Positions 46,259 to 56,422 of a stretch of 64,000 bases of DNA are shown here, one piece after another; positions within the stretch are counted from its first letter, which is position 1, and the number at the start of each line of letters is the position of its first letter. Both the position numbers and the translations under genes were made by a program. The notes below the pieces were generated by a model that did not search any database, was not told the DNA's origin, and saw nothing but the letters and a program-made list of their open reading frames with translations. The stretch comes from Pedobacter sp. (GTDB taxonomy: Bacteria; Bacteroidota; Bacteroidia; Sphingobacteriales; Sphingobacteriaceae): positions 248,001 to 312,000 of the forward strand of contig SEDO01000001.1 of assembly GCA_004211595.1 (NCBI GenBank), written 5' to 3'.

Positions 46259-47215
46259 ATGAAGTTTAAATTAGGTGATTTTGTAAGGTTTGTAGATGAA
46301 AAGCGGGAAGGTTATATCACCCGGATTATTGATGCTCAATTAGTCGGTGTAACAGATACTGATGGCTTTGAAATTCCAGTGGGAATTAATAATCTTACCT
46401 ATGTGTACGGGCAAAGTGGCCAATCCAATGAGGTAGTTACCGTGATGAATAAACATCAATCCAGATCTAAACCACTAAAAAATCTACCCGATTTAGGCAT
46501 TCGACTTGTTGTTCAGTCCAAAGATAAAACTAGCTCAGAACATATCTTTTTTATTGAAAATAGTACAAACGCTCAACTATTGTATGTGCTTTTTACGGAT
46601 AACAAAACGGAATCAAAAGCAGAAATATCAGGCATCATACCCCCACAAACTTTAGTTCCCGTATTTGAAGAAAATTTAATGCGCTTAGATAAATGGCCTC
46701 AATTAAAAATTCAAATCCTTTATTTCGATACCCAAACCAATCAAATGAAGGATCCATTAATTTTTAATAAGAAATTTAAAGCTGGCGATTTTCATACCGA
46801 TAAGCAAAAGTTAAATTTAAGTAATGAATTAGCCTTTGTTTTTCCTCTCGAAGCCCCAAAACTTAAAATAGATCCGATAAAACTTAAAGAAAGTTTTTTT
46901 TCAAAAGATGCCCCCACGAAACCTATTTTTATACCCGATGAGGAAATTGATTTACACATTGAACACCTGCGTGATGATCATCAATTTCTAGACGCCTCCG
47001 AAATTCTATCTATCCAAATTGCTGAATTCGAAAAAAATTTAGATGCCGCGATTGTAAATCAAATGCCTGATATCATTTTTATCCATGGTATTGGGAATGG
47101 TACTTTAAGACATCATATTCACAAACGTCTAAGTCAGCATAAGCAAGTTAAAACCTTTGCTGATGCTCGAAAAGAAAAGTTTGGATATGGCGCTACTCAG
47201 GTATTTATTAAATAG
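46259..47215 (+). CDS. DUF2027 and Smr domain protein
   Basis: A 318-residue Bacteroidota-type protein. The N-terminal DUF2027 segment is MKFKLGDFVRFVDEKREGYI with an SH3-like beta start. A middle beta domain follows, then a C-terminal Smr (MutS2-like) domain with IDLHIEHL and FIHGIGNGTLRHHIHKRL. Smr domains are nucleases acting on DNA or RNA in other proteins; the physiological target here is unknown. It converges with the macroglobulin/plug gene with one base between them. Confidence 0.85.
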   Translation: MKFKLGDFVRFVDEKREGYITRIIDAQLVGVTDTDGFEIPVGINNLTYVYGQSGQSNEVVTVMNKHQSRSKPLKNLPDLGIRLVVQSKDKTSSEHIFFIENSTNAQLLYVLFTDNKTESKAEISGIIPPQTLVPVFEENLMRLDKWPQLKIQILYFDTQTNQMKDPLIFNKKFKAGDFHTDKQKLNLSNELAFVFPLEAPKLKIDPIKLKESFFSKDAPTKPIFIPDEEIDLHIEHLRDDHQFLDASEILSIQIAEFEKNLDAAIVNQMPDIIFIHGIGNGTLRHHIHKRLSQHKQVKTFADARKEKFGYGATQVFIK

Positions 47216-47216
47216 G

Positions 47217-49898
47217 TTATTTCACTTCATAAGTATATACCTTTCTTGCCAAATGCCCCGTTTCACTGATTCCTTCAATCACCATTCTGTATGTGCCAGG
47301 TTCATCAGTGTTGAAATAGTTAAAACTAAAATCTCCATTTTTTTCAGACAATATATTCGGATTCCAATAAACGGTTTTACGTAAATCAAGATTAGTTTTT
47401 ACAGAATTAGCGGTATATTTAGGAGAATAAAATTCACGCGAAACGGAAATACCAGGGGGATTAAAGTAAATGAAATTCGTATTTTTTACTGGAATATCTG
47501 ATTTACTTTTAGTGGTTATTAAAAGTACGCCGTTCCCTCCTCTTGACCCATAAAGGGATGTAAATGAACTTATGGGTTTAATAATTTCTATTAAGGCAAT
47601 ATCTTGAATATTAGGAGCGAATTCAGAAATCATTCCGTCCACTACCATCAATAATCCACCAGGTGTATTAGACAAACTAGATGTAATTGCGCCAGATGGA
47701 TTATAACGGGTTGAAATAAGTGTAATTAGATCCATAGTAAAACCAAAATCTTTTGCTTCAATCACAATATCTGGTTTTCTAATACCATGAAATGACTTAT
47801 AAAAAGATTCATCTCTTACCGTTTTTTCTCCTTTGATTTCCACTTCCTTTAGATTTATCACGCCATTTAAATTACCTTGTCTTTTCAATTCGGCAAAATA
47901 TTTATCATTTGCTCTCAAATAAGCTTCTAAATCCTTATTAATATTTAAACTATATTCATTAAGAATGCTTTTAGAGGGAAAATCTTTAACATTTATTTCA
48001 TCAATGGAAATGATTAAATCATTTGAATTGTTTTTTCTGATAGCATGAGCAAAGAAAGAAACCGTATCAAGGTAAATATAATTATTGAAGCTAAATCGAC
48101 CTTGTTCATTTGTAATTGTCTCTTCTGGATTAAATCCTAATAAAGGATTTAAAATAGTGACTTTAATGTTGGCTCTAGGTGATCCAAATGAATTTGTAAC
48201 TTTACCTGTAATTGGTAATAGAGCTTGAGATTGAATTGGAGAAGTTGGAAACTTTTCGTTTTTAATATGCTCCCAATTTAATTTTCTCCATCCCTGCGTA
48301 AGCATTAAATGATCTAAATCTTTCTTCGTATCTAAGTCATTTTTAATGAAATAGCGATTTGGGTTTTCGATATACCCTTTTAAATCACCTTTTAATAATA
48401 AGCTAGTATATATATGAGTTTCATTTTCTTCATCAGGGACTACACTAGAAGTGTGGGTCACAGACACAGAATAATTACTTCTGACACTAGAATCAGCATT
48501 AAAACCATTAAAATGAAGTATCATATTTTCTCTGGTTTTAAAGGAGTTATCTAAATTTTTTGTTTCTATTTTGATTTTATCATTTTCTTGATTTAAAAAT
48601 AGTACTCTTTCTGCCAGCGGTATCTCTTGGGAATTTAATAAGGTTAATGTATATACGCCTGAAGGTAAATTAGTTTTGGGTAAATTTAAAACCGAAGTAT
48701 TTTTTTGAGTAGCTATTTGACTCGAATAAAATGGCAAACCATGTTGATGTAAAATCAAGCTTAAACTGTCGGATGAAATTAAGTCATTACTAAAGGCAAT
48801 TTTAGCTGATATTTTATCATCCCCATCATTATTTACGGATAATATATATCCAGATGCTTTTGATTGAGGTAAACTATATTTTGAATCTACATTGAGGGAG
48901 TTAATAGTAGCCGTATAATTTTGCCCTTCTTGAGGTAATAAATAAAAACTGCCCATTCCTAATTCATTACTTTTAAATTCAGCCACCACTTGTCCCTCCT
49001 TGTTATTTATTACGCCGCTTACTGGTATACCCTTGCCTATAGAGTTTAAAGCTTTAAAAGCAATCCTGGAACTAATACCATTTATCATTTCACCGCTTTC
49101 GGGGAAAAATTGAAGATCAATTTTTCTGGAATCAAAGATTATAGGGATTAGCTTAAAAGTTTTTTTATTGTTTATTATGGTGGTAATTTTTATAGTTTGA
49201 ATGGTTTCAGCGTTAAAATTTATATCTTTTATAATCAAGGATACTTTACCTTCTGAGTCTGTGGAAGCCGAATTTTTAAATACAGACTCCTCACCATTTA
49301 AAATCTCATATTGAAATTTTTGCAGGTTAAATGGCGAACCATTTTTTTGAATCATTTTTAGGTTAGCCTGTAAATGATCTCCAGTTGGCTGTTGATTCCA
49401 TTCGAATGCTGTTTCAATATTCAGGGAATTTTCCCAAGTATTACCAATCTTAATTACTTTTTCAAAGAAATAATTTTTAGGTTCGTTCTCCATCCATTTC
49501 GTGTAGGCACGAATTCTATAGTTGCCTTCTGCTAATGTATCTGGCAAAGCAAAATCTGCCCAACCCAAACCATTGATTAAGGCAACTCGATTTTGTTTAA
49601 ATAATTCACCTTGCGCATCTAACAAATCAACATAAAGTAGTTTGCTCAAATTAGATGTTGTTCCTGATTGAGTATTGGTGACATAGGCTTTAAACCAGAT
49701 ATTTTCACCAGATGAATAATAAGGTTTATCTAAGTGGATATGTACTTTCTCAATAGGAAGAGAATTTGAATATTTTTCAAGTTTTTTAAGTAGTTGTATT
49801 AACGGGGGATCAATGCTTATCTGAAAATGTGCGAAAACTGGTTGTGTAGCAATACTAATTGCTATGAGCATAAAATAAAATTTTATTTGAGTTTTCAT
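47217..49898 (-). CDS. Macroglobulin-like/TonB-plug domain protein, copy 2
   Basis: An 893-residue exported protein (signal ending QPVFA-HF). An MG2-like opening EKVHIHLDKPYYSSGENIWFK is followed by beta-sandwich segments, a carboxypeptidase-regulatory-like domain (about 555-640) and a plug-like segment (MVVDGMISEFAPN, SFTSLYGSRGGNGVLLITTK). It ends in FNTDEPGTYRMVIEGI and has no barrel. Such proteins occur widely in Bacteroidota with unknown roles at the envelope. It is a clear paralogue of the 916-residue protein three genes upstream. Confidence 0.78.
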   Translation of the reverse strand: MKTQIKFYFMLIAISIATQPVFAHFQISIDPPLIQLLKKLEKYSNSLPIEKVHIHLDKPYYSSGENIWFKAYVTNTQSGTTSNLSKLLYVDLLDAQGELFKQNRVALINGLGWADFALPDTLAEGNYRIRAYTKWMENEPKNYFFEKVIKIGNTWENSLNIETAFEWNQQPTGDHLQANLKMIQKNGSPFNLQKFQYEILNGEESVFKNSASTDSEGKVSLIIKDINFNAETIQTIKITTIINNKKTFKLIPIIFDSRKIDLQFFPESGEMINGISSRIAFKALNSIGKGIPVSGVINNKEGQVVAEFKSNELGMGSFYLLPQEGQNYTATINSLNVDSKYSLPQSKASGYILSVNNDGDDKISAKIAFSNDLISSDSLSLILHQHGLPFYSSQIATQKNTSVLNLPKTNLPSGVYTLTLLNSQEIPLAERVLFLNQENDKIKIETKNLDNSFKTRENMILHFNGFNADSSVRSNYSVSVTHTSSVVPDEENETHIYTSLLLKGDLKGYIENPNRYFIKNDLDTKKDLDHLMLTQGWRKLNWEHIKNEKFPTSPIQSQALLPITGKVTNSFGSPRANIKVTILNPLLGFNPEETITNEQGRFSFNNYIYLDTVSFFAHAIRKNNSNDLIISIDEINVKDFPSKSILNEYSLNINKDLEAYLRANDKYFAELKRQGNLNGVINLKEVEIKGEKTVRDESFYKSFHGIRKPDIVIEAKDFGFTMDLITLISTRYNPSGAITSSLSNTPGGLLMVVDGMISEFAPNIQDIALIEIIKPISSFTSLYGSRGGNGVLLITTKSKSDIPVKNTNFIYFNPPGISVSREFYSPKYTANSVKTNLDLRKTVYWNPNILSEKNGDFSFNYFNTDEPGTYRMVIEGISETGHLARKVYTYEVK

Positions 49899-49915
49899 AA
49901 GCTTTGAATATTGTT

Positions 49916-50794
49916 TTACTTTGCCGATCTAGTCATAGCTTCCAACATATCCCACATTTCAGATGGAATTGCCTCTAAGCCATTCATTTGACCAGCTCCT
50001 TGAAGCCATTCTCCACCATCTATGCTAATTACTTCCCCATTGATATACCCTGCAAAATCAGATATTAAATAAGCAGCTAAATTTGCTAACTCTTGCTTTT
50101 CTCCAACCCGCTTTAAAGGGATTCTTTTTTTGAAATCAAATTGCTCTGCTAAATCACCTGGCAGTAATCTATCCCAAGCTCCTTTAGTAGGGAAGGGTCC
50201 TGGAGCAATTGCATTAGTTCGTATCCCATATTTACCCCATTCTACAGCTAAAGATCTTGTTAAAGCCAATACACCACCCTTTGCACAGGCTGAAGGTACC
50301 ACATAGCCTGAGCCTGTAAAGGCATAGGTAGTAATGATATTTAGTACGTTAGCTGGTTGCTTAGCTTTTATCCATTCTTTGCCGAATGTTAAAGTGCAGT
50401 TAACAGTTCCTTTTAAAACAATATCTATAATACTTGAAAAGGCATTAGCAGATAATCTTTCTGTGGGCGAAATAAAATTTCCGGCAGCATTATTTACCAA
50501 AACATCAATTTTTCCAAACCTTTCCATACTTTTTTGGTACACTTCTTCTACTTGAGCAATGTCTCTCACATCACAAGCTAAGGCTAAAACCTCATTTCCG
50601 GTTTCAGCTTGCATTTCAGCTGCGGTTTTTTCTAAAACCACTAATTTTCTACTCGTAATTACAATATTTGCTCCTAACCTAGAAAAATAGGTAGCCATGG
50701 CTTTCCCTAAACCGGTTCCGCCACCTGTAACTACTATGGTTTTGCCTTTAAAGGCATCATCTCTTAACATGGGTTGATTATACATTGAATTCAT
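49916..50794 (-). CDS. Short-chain dehydrogenase/reductase (dienoyl-CoA reductase-like)
   Basis: A 292-residue SDR enzyme. The cofactor motif TVVTGGGTGLGKAMA has an SRK-type segment after strand 2 (ITSRKL), which favours NADP. NNAAGNF follows, and the catalytic Ser/Lys region is unusual: SGYVVPSACAKGGVLALTRSLA has Ser and Lys, while the Tyr position reads Ser/Ala. Among SDRs, 2,4-dienoyl-CoA reductases lack the standard tyrosine in this position, which supports that assignment. It is paired with the enoyl-CoA hydratase gene, 6 bases apart. Confidence 0.8.
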   Translation of the reverse strand: MNSMYNQPMLRDDAFKGKTIVVTGGGTGLGKAMATYFSRLGANIVITSRKLVVLEKTAAEMQAETGNEVLALACDVRDIAQVEEVYQKSMERFGKIDVLVNNAAGNFISPTERLSANAFSSIIDIVLKGTVNCTLTFGKEWIKAKQPANVLNIITTYAFTGSGYVVPSACAKGGVLALTRSLAVEWGKYGIRTNAIAPGPFPTKGAWDRLLPGDLAEQFDFKKRIPLKRVGEKQELANLAAYLISDFAGYINGEVISIDGGEWLQGAGQMNGLEAIPSEMWDMLEAMTRSAK

Positions 50795-50800
50795 GTGATC

Positions 50801-51568
50801 TTAATTTTTCTTTTGCTGTAAATTATCGATGATATTTTTCACAATAGCTTGCGTACTAGCCGACCACCATTGGTCTAACATCACCTTTAAGTCTGCGCTA
50901 TAGTCCGATCGTGTAATGGCAATTAAATCTCGACGTATATTTAATTTACTTTGTTGCCAAGTATTAGGCTCAAAGCCCATGTATTTGCGTACCATTTTCT
51001 CAGCTTGGGTTAAAATTCTATCTCCCTCCACAATTTCATCAACCAAACCTACTTGTAATGCCTCCTCAGGATTGAATAATTTACCTTCTAATAAAGCCCT
51101 GGCAGCAGCAGCCTTGCCAATCCAGAATGAATATACATCAAAAATACTTGGAGGAACTATAATGCCCACTGGCACTTCATTTAAACCAATAATATAATTT
51201 CCTTTAGCCATAACTCGAGCATCACAAGCTAAGGCAAGTACGCAACCCCCTGCCGGACTATAGCCATTTATAGCGGCAACTAAAGGTTTTTTAAAGGCCA
51301 CTAATTGTGCTGATAAATTTAAAAATCTAATCCAAAATTGTTCTGTTTCCGCTTCACTCAAATTATAAAGTGCAATCAAATCTAAACCTGCAGAGAAAAA
51401 GTGACCTTGACCCGTTAAAATAACCCCTCCGATTTTAGCGTCATTTTCTAGTTGCTCAAAACATTTACTTAAATCCTCCATCATTTCCAGATTTATAGCG
51501 TTAGACTTGAGTCGATTTAAGCTCACTATAGCTAATCTATCTTTCAAGGTTATTTGAATAGTATTCAT
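50801..51568 (-). CDS. Enoyl-CoA hydratase/isomerase family protein
   Basis: A 255-residue crotonase-fold enzyme. The oxyanion hole blocks are GHFFSAGLDLIAL and INGYSPAGGCVLALACDARV. The first glutamate of classical hydratases (often in GG-CEL) is replaced in SPAGGCV, so isomerase activity on unsaturated acyl-CoAs is at least as likely as hydration. It sits with a dienoyl-CoA-reductase-like SDR, fitting degradation of unsaturated fatty acids. Confidence 0.82.
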   Translation of the reverse strand: MNTIQITLKDRLAIVSLNRLKSNAINLEMMEDLSKCFEQLENDAKIGGVILTGQGHFFSAGLDLIALYNLSEAETEQFWIRFLNLSAQLVAFKKPLVAAINGYSPAGGCVLALACDARVMAKGNYIIGLNEVPVGIIVPPSIFDVYSFWIGKAAAARALLEGKLFNPEEALQVGLVDEIVEGDRILTQAEKMVRKYMGFEPNTWQQSKLNIRRDLIAITRSDYSADLKVMLDQWWSASTQAIVKNIIDNLQQKKN

Positions 51569-51588
51569 ATATGTATATTAAAATTTAT

Positions 51589-54339
51589 TTATTTTACTTG
51601 ATAATGAAACACTTTTCTAAGCATTTCTCCATTGGCATTAATCCCTTCTAATACCATTCTGTAAAGACCCTTTTCATCTGTATTGAAGTAATTAAAATTA
51701 AAATTCCCTTTTTCATCTGTATATATAGATGGATTCCAATAAACTGTAGTTCTGTTGTCAAAAGCAGTATCTTTTGTCTCCGAATAATTAGGAGAATAAA
51801 ATTCTTTAGGGATCAAAAAACCTTTAGCTAAATAATTTTGAATAAAAGAGACTTGAGGGGAATTATCTAACATATCCAATGGAGATCGAGAATTAATTAA
51901 GATTACACCGTTTCCACCTCGTGAACCATACATTGAAGTATAAATTGGACTTTTAAGTACTTCAATTGATCCCACCATTTCTAAAGTCATATCCAATAAG
52001 TTTAAATATCTTTCAGGATTTATTGGATCAAATTCAATAGGCACACCGTCAAACACGATAATAGGTTCGGTTACAGACATTCCCCCAATAGTGGATCGGT
52101 TAGCATTCATAAAACTTCCAGCTTTTGCATTCAAGATATCTTTAACTTTTTGAGATATACCAAAATCTTTAACCGTTAATACAACATCTGCTTTACCAGG
52201 CCCATTTAAATTTGAAGAGCTTTGAACCACAGGTTTAGCTTCTTGATACTTTTTAATTTCAACTTGTTTTAATCCTATGGTACCTCTTAAACTCGCAGGT
52301 AGGTCGTATTTTAATTCATTGAGGTTTCTATGTTCAATAATATTCTCCCAATTTGAAAAATTTGTACGCTTGTCCAATTTTTCAAAATTTTGTAATCCAG
52401 TTAACTTTTCAGAAAAAATTTTTAAACCGTCTACAGGTTTATTAGCCGCATTTCTAGCTTGAATCATAAATCTTGTGCTATCTGGAAAGGTTAAATCATT
52501 AAAAATAAAATCTCCATTTTGTGAAGTTAATGTGTCGATTCCCATGCCTATATTCTGTGTAAATAAAACGACTTTGTAACGTTCGTTTCCCTTTGCCTTG
52601 CCACTTACATTTCCACTAATTGATAAGCTTTTCTGAACCTCAAAATTAATATTTGGGGACTTGTTTTGGGCAATAGACATCCAATCTAATTTTCTCCATC
52701 CTTGCGTTAACAGTAAATGATCTATAGCTTTTACATGGGCGTCATCTTGTGATTCAAAGTAATAATTAGGGTCTTCAATAAGGCCTTTTAAATCTGATTC
52801 TAGTAATAAACTAGCATATAGATGGGATTCATTGAGTGAATCTGGAACATAGGCTAACAAACTGGTAACTGCAACCGAAAAACTAGCCTCACTTAAACCT
52901 TGACTCATCAAGGTATTGAAATTTAAATCAACTTTTTCCCTAACTTGATAATGAGGCTTTAAATTTAAAGCCTTTAACTCCATAAAATCAATGGGATTAT
53001 GCACAAATACTAGTCTTTCAGCTATTGGCAAAAAATCTTTATTTAAAAGCGTAAGCGTGTTTATTCCAGAACCCATTTCTGCTATTGGTAAATTAACTTG
53101 TGATACAGCTTTTTGATTTGGAATTTCAGCCACAAATGATTCCCTACCATTTTGATGTGCTATTAAGTATAAATTCTGACCCATCAAATCTTCTGATAAA
53201 AGCACCCTCACTTGGATATTGCCAGTTTTAGGATAACCGGAGGCCAAGCCATTGGCATTTGTCACTTGAATTAAATAACCTGATTTTTCTACCTTAGGAA
53301 GGCTTACTGTTTTACTCATGCTTGCATTTGGCTTAATCTTTGCCGTATAGGATTTGCCGGCTGTAGGTAGTAAATAAAAGCTCCCCATACCCTTATGGGT
53401 ACTTTCAAAACTGCTTATAACCTCTCCGCTTTCATCTACAATTTCACCTGATATTTGCTGGCCCTTGCCAAAACTATTGGTTGCCTTAAAGGCTACCCTA
53501 TTTGACAAACCACTAATTAAATGTCCGCTTTCCGGGAAAAACTGGATATCCACAACCTCATTCGGCACCTGTAAAGGAATAACTTGAGTAATGGCACGAT
53601 TAAAATGTTCAAATTTTAAAATAATTTGGCCAGATGCTTGTTGAGCATTAAAATCTTTGGGTAAAAGGACACTAAATTTTCCCTCTTTATCACTAGTTAG
53701 ATTTCCTTTAGCCAAACTCTTCCCATGCTGCAGGATTTGGTAATTAACTTTTAAATCGGTGATAAGATGATCTAAATTATTTTTAGCGGTAAAAGTCGCT
53801 TTAGTCGTGCTCGTATTTCCAGTAGATTCCGTTTGGAAATTTGTTTGAATATTTAATTGAACAGCAAGGGGTGATAAGACTTTAATACTTTTAGAAAAAA
53901 AATATTCAGGGCCTGCATTTTTCATCCATTGGGTGTAAGCTCGGATTCGATAATTACCTTCCTGTAGAGAATCAGGAAGGAAAAACTGCCCATGCCCTAA
54001 ACCATGGTTCAAGCGAATGATAGCTTGATTAGACAAGGTATCTTTCTCATTAAAAAGTTCAACATATAACACTTCACTTTGGGTAGTTGGCGCTAAGGTT
54101 TCAAAATCAGTTACAATTGCTTTAAACCAGATATGTTCTCCCATATTATAGTGCGTTTTATCTAAATGTAAGTGCACTTTTTCAATGTTAGACTTATTTG
54201 TCCAAGCCTTTATTTTCTTTAAAATTTGAAGGATAGGATCATCAGGATTAATGTTTCCCCCAATGGCGAAGGTGTTCAAACTGAAAATAGTTACAAAGAG
54301 TAAAAATATCCAGAACAGAGAAGTAACTTTTTTTGTCAT
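51589..54339 (-). CDS. Macroglobulin-like/TonB-plug domain protein, copy 1
   Basis: A 916-residue paralogue of the 893-residue protein, with the same order: signal peptide, EKVHLHLDKTHYNMGEHIWFK, beta-sandwich domains, and a plug-like segment (IVFDGVPIEFDP, SMYGSRGGNGVILINS). It ends YFNTDEKGLYRMVLEGI. It is the first gene of a four-gene minus-strand run (gaps 20, 6 and 17 bases). The absence of a barrel means it cannot itself be a TonB-dependent channel. Confidence 0.78.
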   Translation of the reverse strand: MTKKVTSLFWIFLLFVTIFSLNTFAIGGNINPDDPILQILKKIKAWTNKSNIEKVHLHLDKTHYNMGEHIWFKAIVTDFETLAPTTQSEVLYVELFNEKDTLSNQAIIRLNHGLGHGQFFLPDSLQEGNYRIRAYTQWMKNAGPEYFFSKSIKVLSPLAVQLNIQTNFQTESTGNTSTTKATFTAKNNLDHLITDLKVNYQILQHGKSLAKGNLTSDKEGKFSVLLPKDFNAQQASGQIILKFEHFNRAITQVIPLQVPNEVVDIQFFPESGHLISGLSNRVAFKATNSFGKGQQISGEIVDESGEVISSFESTHKGMGSFYLLPTAGKSYTAKIKPNASMSKTVSLPKVEKSGYLIQVTNANGLASGYPKTGNIQVRVLLSEDLMGQNLYLIAHQNGRESFVAEIPNQKAVSQVNLPIAEMGSGINTLTLLNKDFLPIAERLVFVHNPIDFMELKALNLKPHYQVREKVDLNFNTLMSQGLSEASFSVAVTSLLAYVPDSLNESHLYASLLLESDLKGLIEDPNYYFESQDDAHVKAIDHLLLTQGWRKLDWMSIAQNKSPNINFEVQKSLSISGNVSGKAKGNERYKVVLFTQNIGMGIDTLTSQNGDFIFNDLTFPDSTRFMIQARNAANKPVDGLKIFSEKLTGLQNFEKLDKRTNFSNWENIIEHRNLNELKYDLPASLRGTIGLKQVEIKKYQEAKPVVQSSSNLNGPGKADVVLTVKDFGISQKVKDILNAKAGSFMNANRSTIGGMSVTEPIIVFDGVPIEFDPINPERYLNLLDMTLEMVGSIEVLKSPIYTSMYGSRGGNGVILINSRSPLDMLDNSPQVSFIQNYLAKGFLIPKEFYSPNYSETKDTAFDNRTTVYWNPSIYTDEKGNFNFNYFNTDEKGLYRMVLEGINANGEMLRKVFHYQVK

Positions 54340-54387
54340 GAGGTTATAGTTTAGGGCTAGAGTACTCTAAAATAAGATAATTTTAGG

Positions 54388-54395
54388 TAATTTTG
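54388..54395 (+). promoter_or_regulatory. Putative -7 box of the phosphopantetheinyl transferase gene
   Basis: TAATTTTG matches TAnnTTTG and gives a leader of about 16 bases to the ATG at 54415. Confidence 0.4.
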
Positions 54396-54414
54396 CATAT
54401 CTTATTTAAGAATA

Positions 54415-55056
54415 ATGGCCCTTGTTTTTCAAAAGCAAATTGATGCGCATACAATTTTAGGTTTATGGAAAATTGAAGAAACTGAAGAAGAATTACTTTC
54501 AGGTCTTCAATTAAAAGACCATGAATTGGAAATTATAAATAGCCTACACCAAAGTAAGCGTTTACTACATTGGTTGAGTACCAGGCTTTTATTACGCACC
54601 CTGCTCAATACCGAAGATTATATTGATTGTCAAATAGATGCCCATGGTAAACCTTTTTTGCCACATGCCAATAAGCACATATCTTTAAGTCATTCTTATG
54701 ATTATGCAGCGGTTATAATTTCGGAAGGAAAGCAAGTTGGAGTAGATATTGAAATAATCAAACATAAGATAAAAAGTATTAAACATAAATTTTTATCCGA
54801 TGTGGAGTTAGCACATAAAAGTGTAGGCGATAATATCCAAGGATTATATGTGTGTTGGTGTGCTAAAGAAGCTGTCTATAAATGGTATGGTAAAAAGGGA
54901 TTAGAATTTAAACAACATATTCACGTAAAACCTTTTAAATTAAAAAATGAAGGAGATTTACAAGTCATAGCTGAATTACCTGAAGGAACTAAACAATTGC
55001 AGGTAAATTATTTCATGACTCCAGATAATTATATGGTGGGATATGTAGTTGGGTAA
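54415..55056 (+). CDS. 4'-phosphopantetheinyl transferase superfamily protein
   Basis: Transfers phosphopantetheine from CoA to a carrier protein. The 213-residue protein has the metal motifs GVDIEIIKHKI and CWCAKEAVYKWYG and the CoA-binding ISLSHSYDYAAV region of the Sfp/AcpT-type branch. The cognate carrier is not in the window. The housekeeping AcpS type is shorter, so this is the Sfp-like class. It leads a run with lipB and an SGNH hydrolase, though 58 bases separate it from lipB. Confidence 0.88.
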   Translation: MALVFQKQIDAHTILGLWKIEETEEELLSGLQLKDHELEIINSLHQSKRLLHWLSTRLLLRTLLNTEDYIDCQIDAHGKPFLPHANKHISLSHSYDYAAVIISEGKQVGVDIEIIKHKIKSIKHKFLSDVELAHKSVGDNIQGLYVCWCAKEAVYKWYGKKGLEFKQHIHVKPFKLKNEGDLQVIAELPEGTKQLQVNYFMTPDNYMVGYVVG

Positions 55057-55114
55057 TAGGGCTAATTAAGGAGTTTACAAATTGTAATTGAATGGTGAAG
55101 GGAGAACAAACTAA

Positions 55115-55816
55115 ATGATAAAAAACACAGCAGTAAAATTTATTGATTGGGGATTAACCGACTATCAAGATGCCTGGGATAAGCAAGAAGCTATTTTTCA
55201 AGAAACTGTAGCGGTAAAAATGAAAAATAGAGCCGAAAATTCCGAACTCCCAACACCCAATTATTTAATATTTTGTGAACACCCCCATGTATATACTTTA
55301 GGGAAGAGTGGCATACCCGAAAATTTGCTATTAGATGAAGCGGGTTTAAAAGAAAAGGAGGCCACTTATTATAAAATCAATCGGGGAGGAGATATAACCT
55401 ACCATGGGCCAGGTCAAATTGTAGGTTATCCCATCTTAGATCTCGAAAACTTCTTTACAGATATACACCTTTATTTAAGAACCCTTGAAGAAGCGATAAT
55501 ATTAACATTAGCTGAATACGGTTTACAGGCTGGGCGCTATCCTGGCTATACAGGCGTATGGTTAGATGCCGATAATGAAAAGGCTCGTAAAATTTGTGCC
55601 ATGGGGGTCCGTTGTAGCCGTTGGGTAACCATGCATGGTTTTGCTTTTAATGTGAATGTAAATTTAGATTATTTTGGGAATATAGTGCCCTGTGGAATTG
55701 ATGATAAAGCCGTTACCTCTTTACAACAAGAATTATGCTTTGCAGTTGATATGGAAGAAGTTAAAGCGAAGGTAAAGCATCATATAGGTCAACTCTTTAA
55801 GATGAATATTATTTAA
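55115..55816 (+). CDS. lipB: Octanoyltransferase LipB
   Basis: Transfers octanoyl from ACP to lipoyl domains in lipoate synthesis. The family block INRGGDITYHGPGQIVGYPI is intact, catalytic Lys is K159 (ARKICAMGVR), and catalytic Cys is C193 (VPCGIDDKAVTSL). At 233 residues it is normal. Three bases separate its stop from the SGNH hydrolase gene. Confidence 0.95.
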   Translation: MIKNTAVKFIDWGLTDYQDAWDKQEAIFQETVAVKMKNRAENSELPTPNYLIFCEHPHVYTLGKSGIPENLLLDEAGLKEKEATYYKINRGGDITYHGPGQIVGYPILDLENFFTDIHLYLRTLEEAIILTLAEYGLQAGRYPGYTGVWLDADNEKARKICAMGVRCSRWVTMHGFAFNVNVNLDYFGNIVPCGIDDKAVTSLQQELCFAVDMEEVKAKVKHHIGQLFKMNII

Positions 55817-55819
55817 AAT

Positions 55820-56422
55820 ATGCAAAAATACTTAGCATTAGGAGATTCTTATACCATTGGCGAAGGTGTACTTCCACAAGCTTCTTTTCCTTATATTTTA
55901 GTGCATGAATTAGCCCAATTAGGTTATGAATATAATCAACCTGATGTAATTGCCAAAACCGGATGGACTACGGATGAACTCCAAGAGGCTATTAATGATA
56001 CCAAACCCCATGCTAATTATGATCTGGTGAGCCTATTAATTGGTGTGAATAATCAATATCGACAATATCCTTTACCACAATACCAAGCTGAATTTGCTTC
56101 TCTTTTATCTCAAAGCATAACCTTTGCCCAAGGTCGAAAAGAAAAGGTATTCGTTCTATCTATTCCCGATTGGGGTCAAACCCCATTTGCACAACAATCC
56201 GATCGTCAAATTGATATAATAGCCCAAGAAATTGACGCCTATAATGCTATAGCAGCTGATTATTGTAAAAGTGAAGGGGTTCAATTCATTGATATTACAG
56301 GTTATACGAGAAATTTAGCGCAGTATCAAGCCCCCTTAGTAAGCGATGGCTTACATTATGCTACAGAGATGCATACCGAATGGGTAAAAGCTATTTTATC
56401 AAGCCCCTTAACATTCGGGTAA
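55820..56422 (+). CDS. SGNH/GDSL hydrolase
   Basis: A 200-residue esterase-like enzyme. Block I is [14 protein letters not shown] (nucleophile Ser in GDS), block III is LIGVNNQYR, and block V is [11 protein letters not shown] with the catalytic Asp and His. There is no signal peptide, so it is cytoplasmic. Its substrate is unknown; proximity to lipB could suggest an acyl substrate, but that is inference. It overlaps the end of the serine deaminase gene by 15 bases on the opposite strand. Confidence 0.85.
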   Translation: MQKYLALGDSYTIGEGVLPQASFPYILVHELAQLGYEYNQPDVIAKTGWTTDELQEAINDTKPHANYDLVSLLIGVNNQYRQYPLPQYQAEFASLLSQSITFAQGRKEKVFVLSIPDWGQTPFAQQSDRQIDIIAQEIDAYNAIAADYCKSEGVQFIDITGYTRNLAQYQAPLVSDGLHYATEMHTEWVKAILSSPLTFG

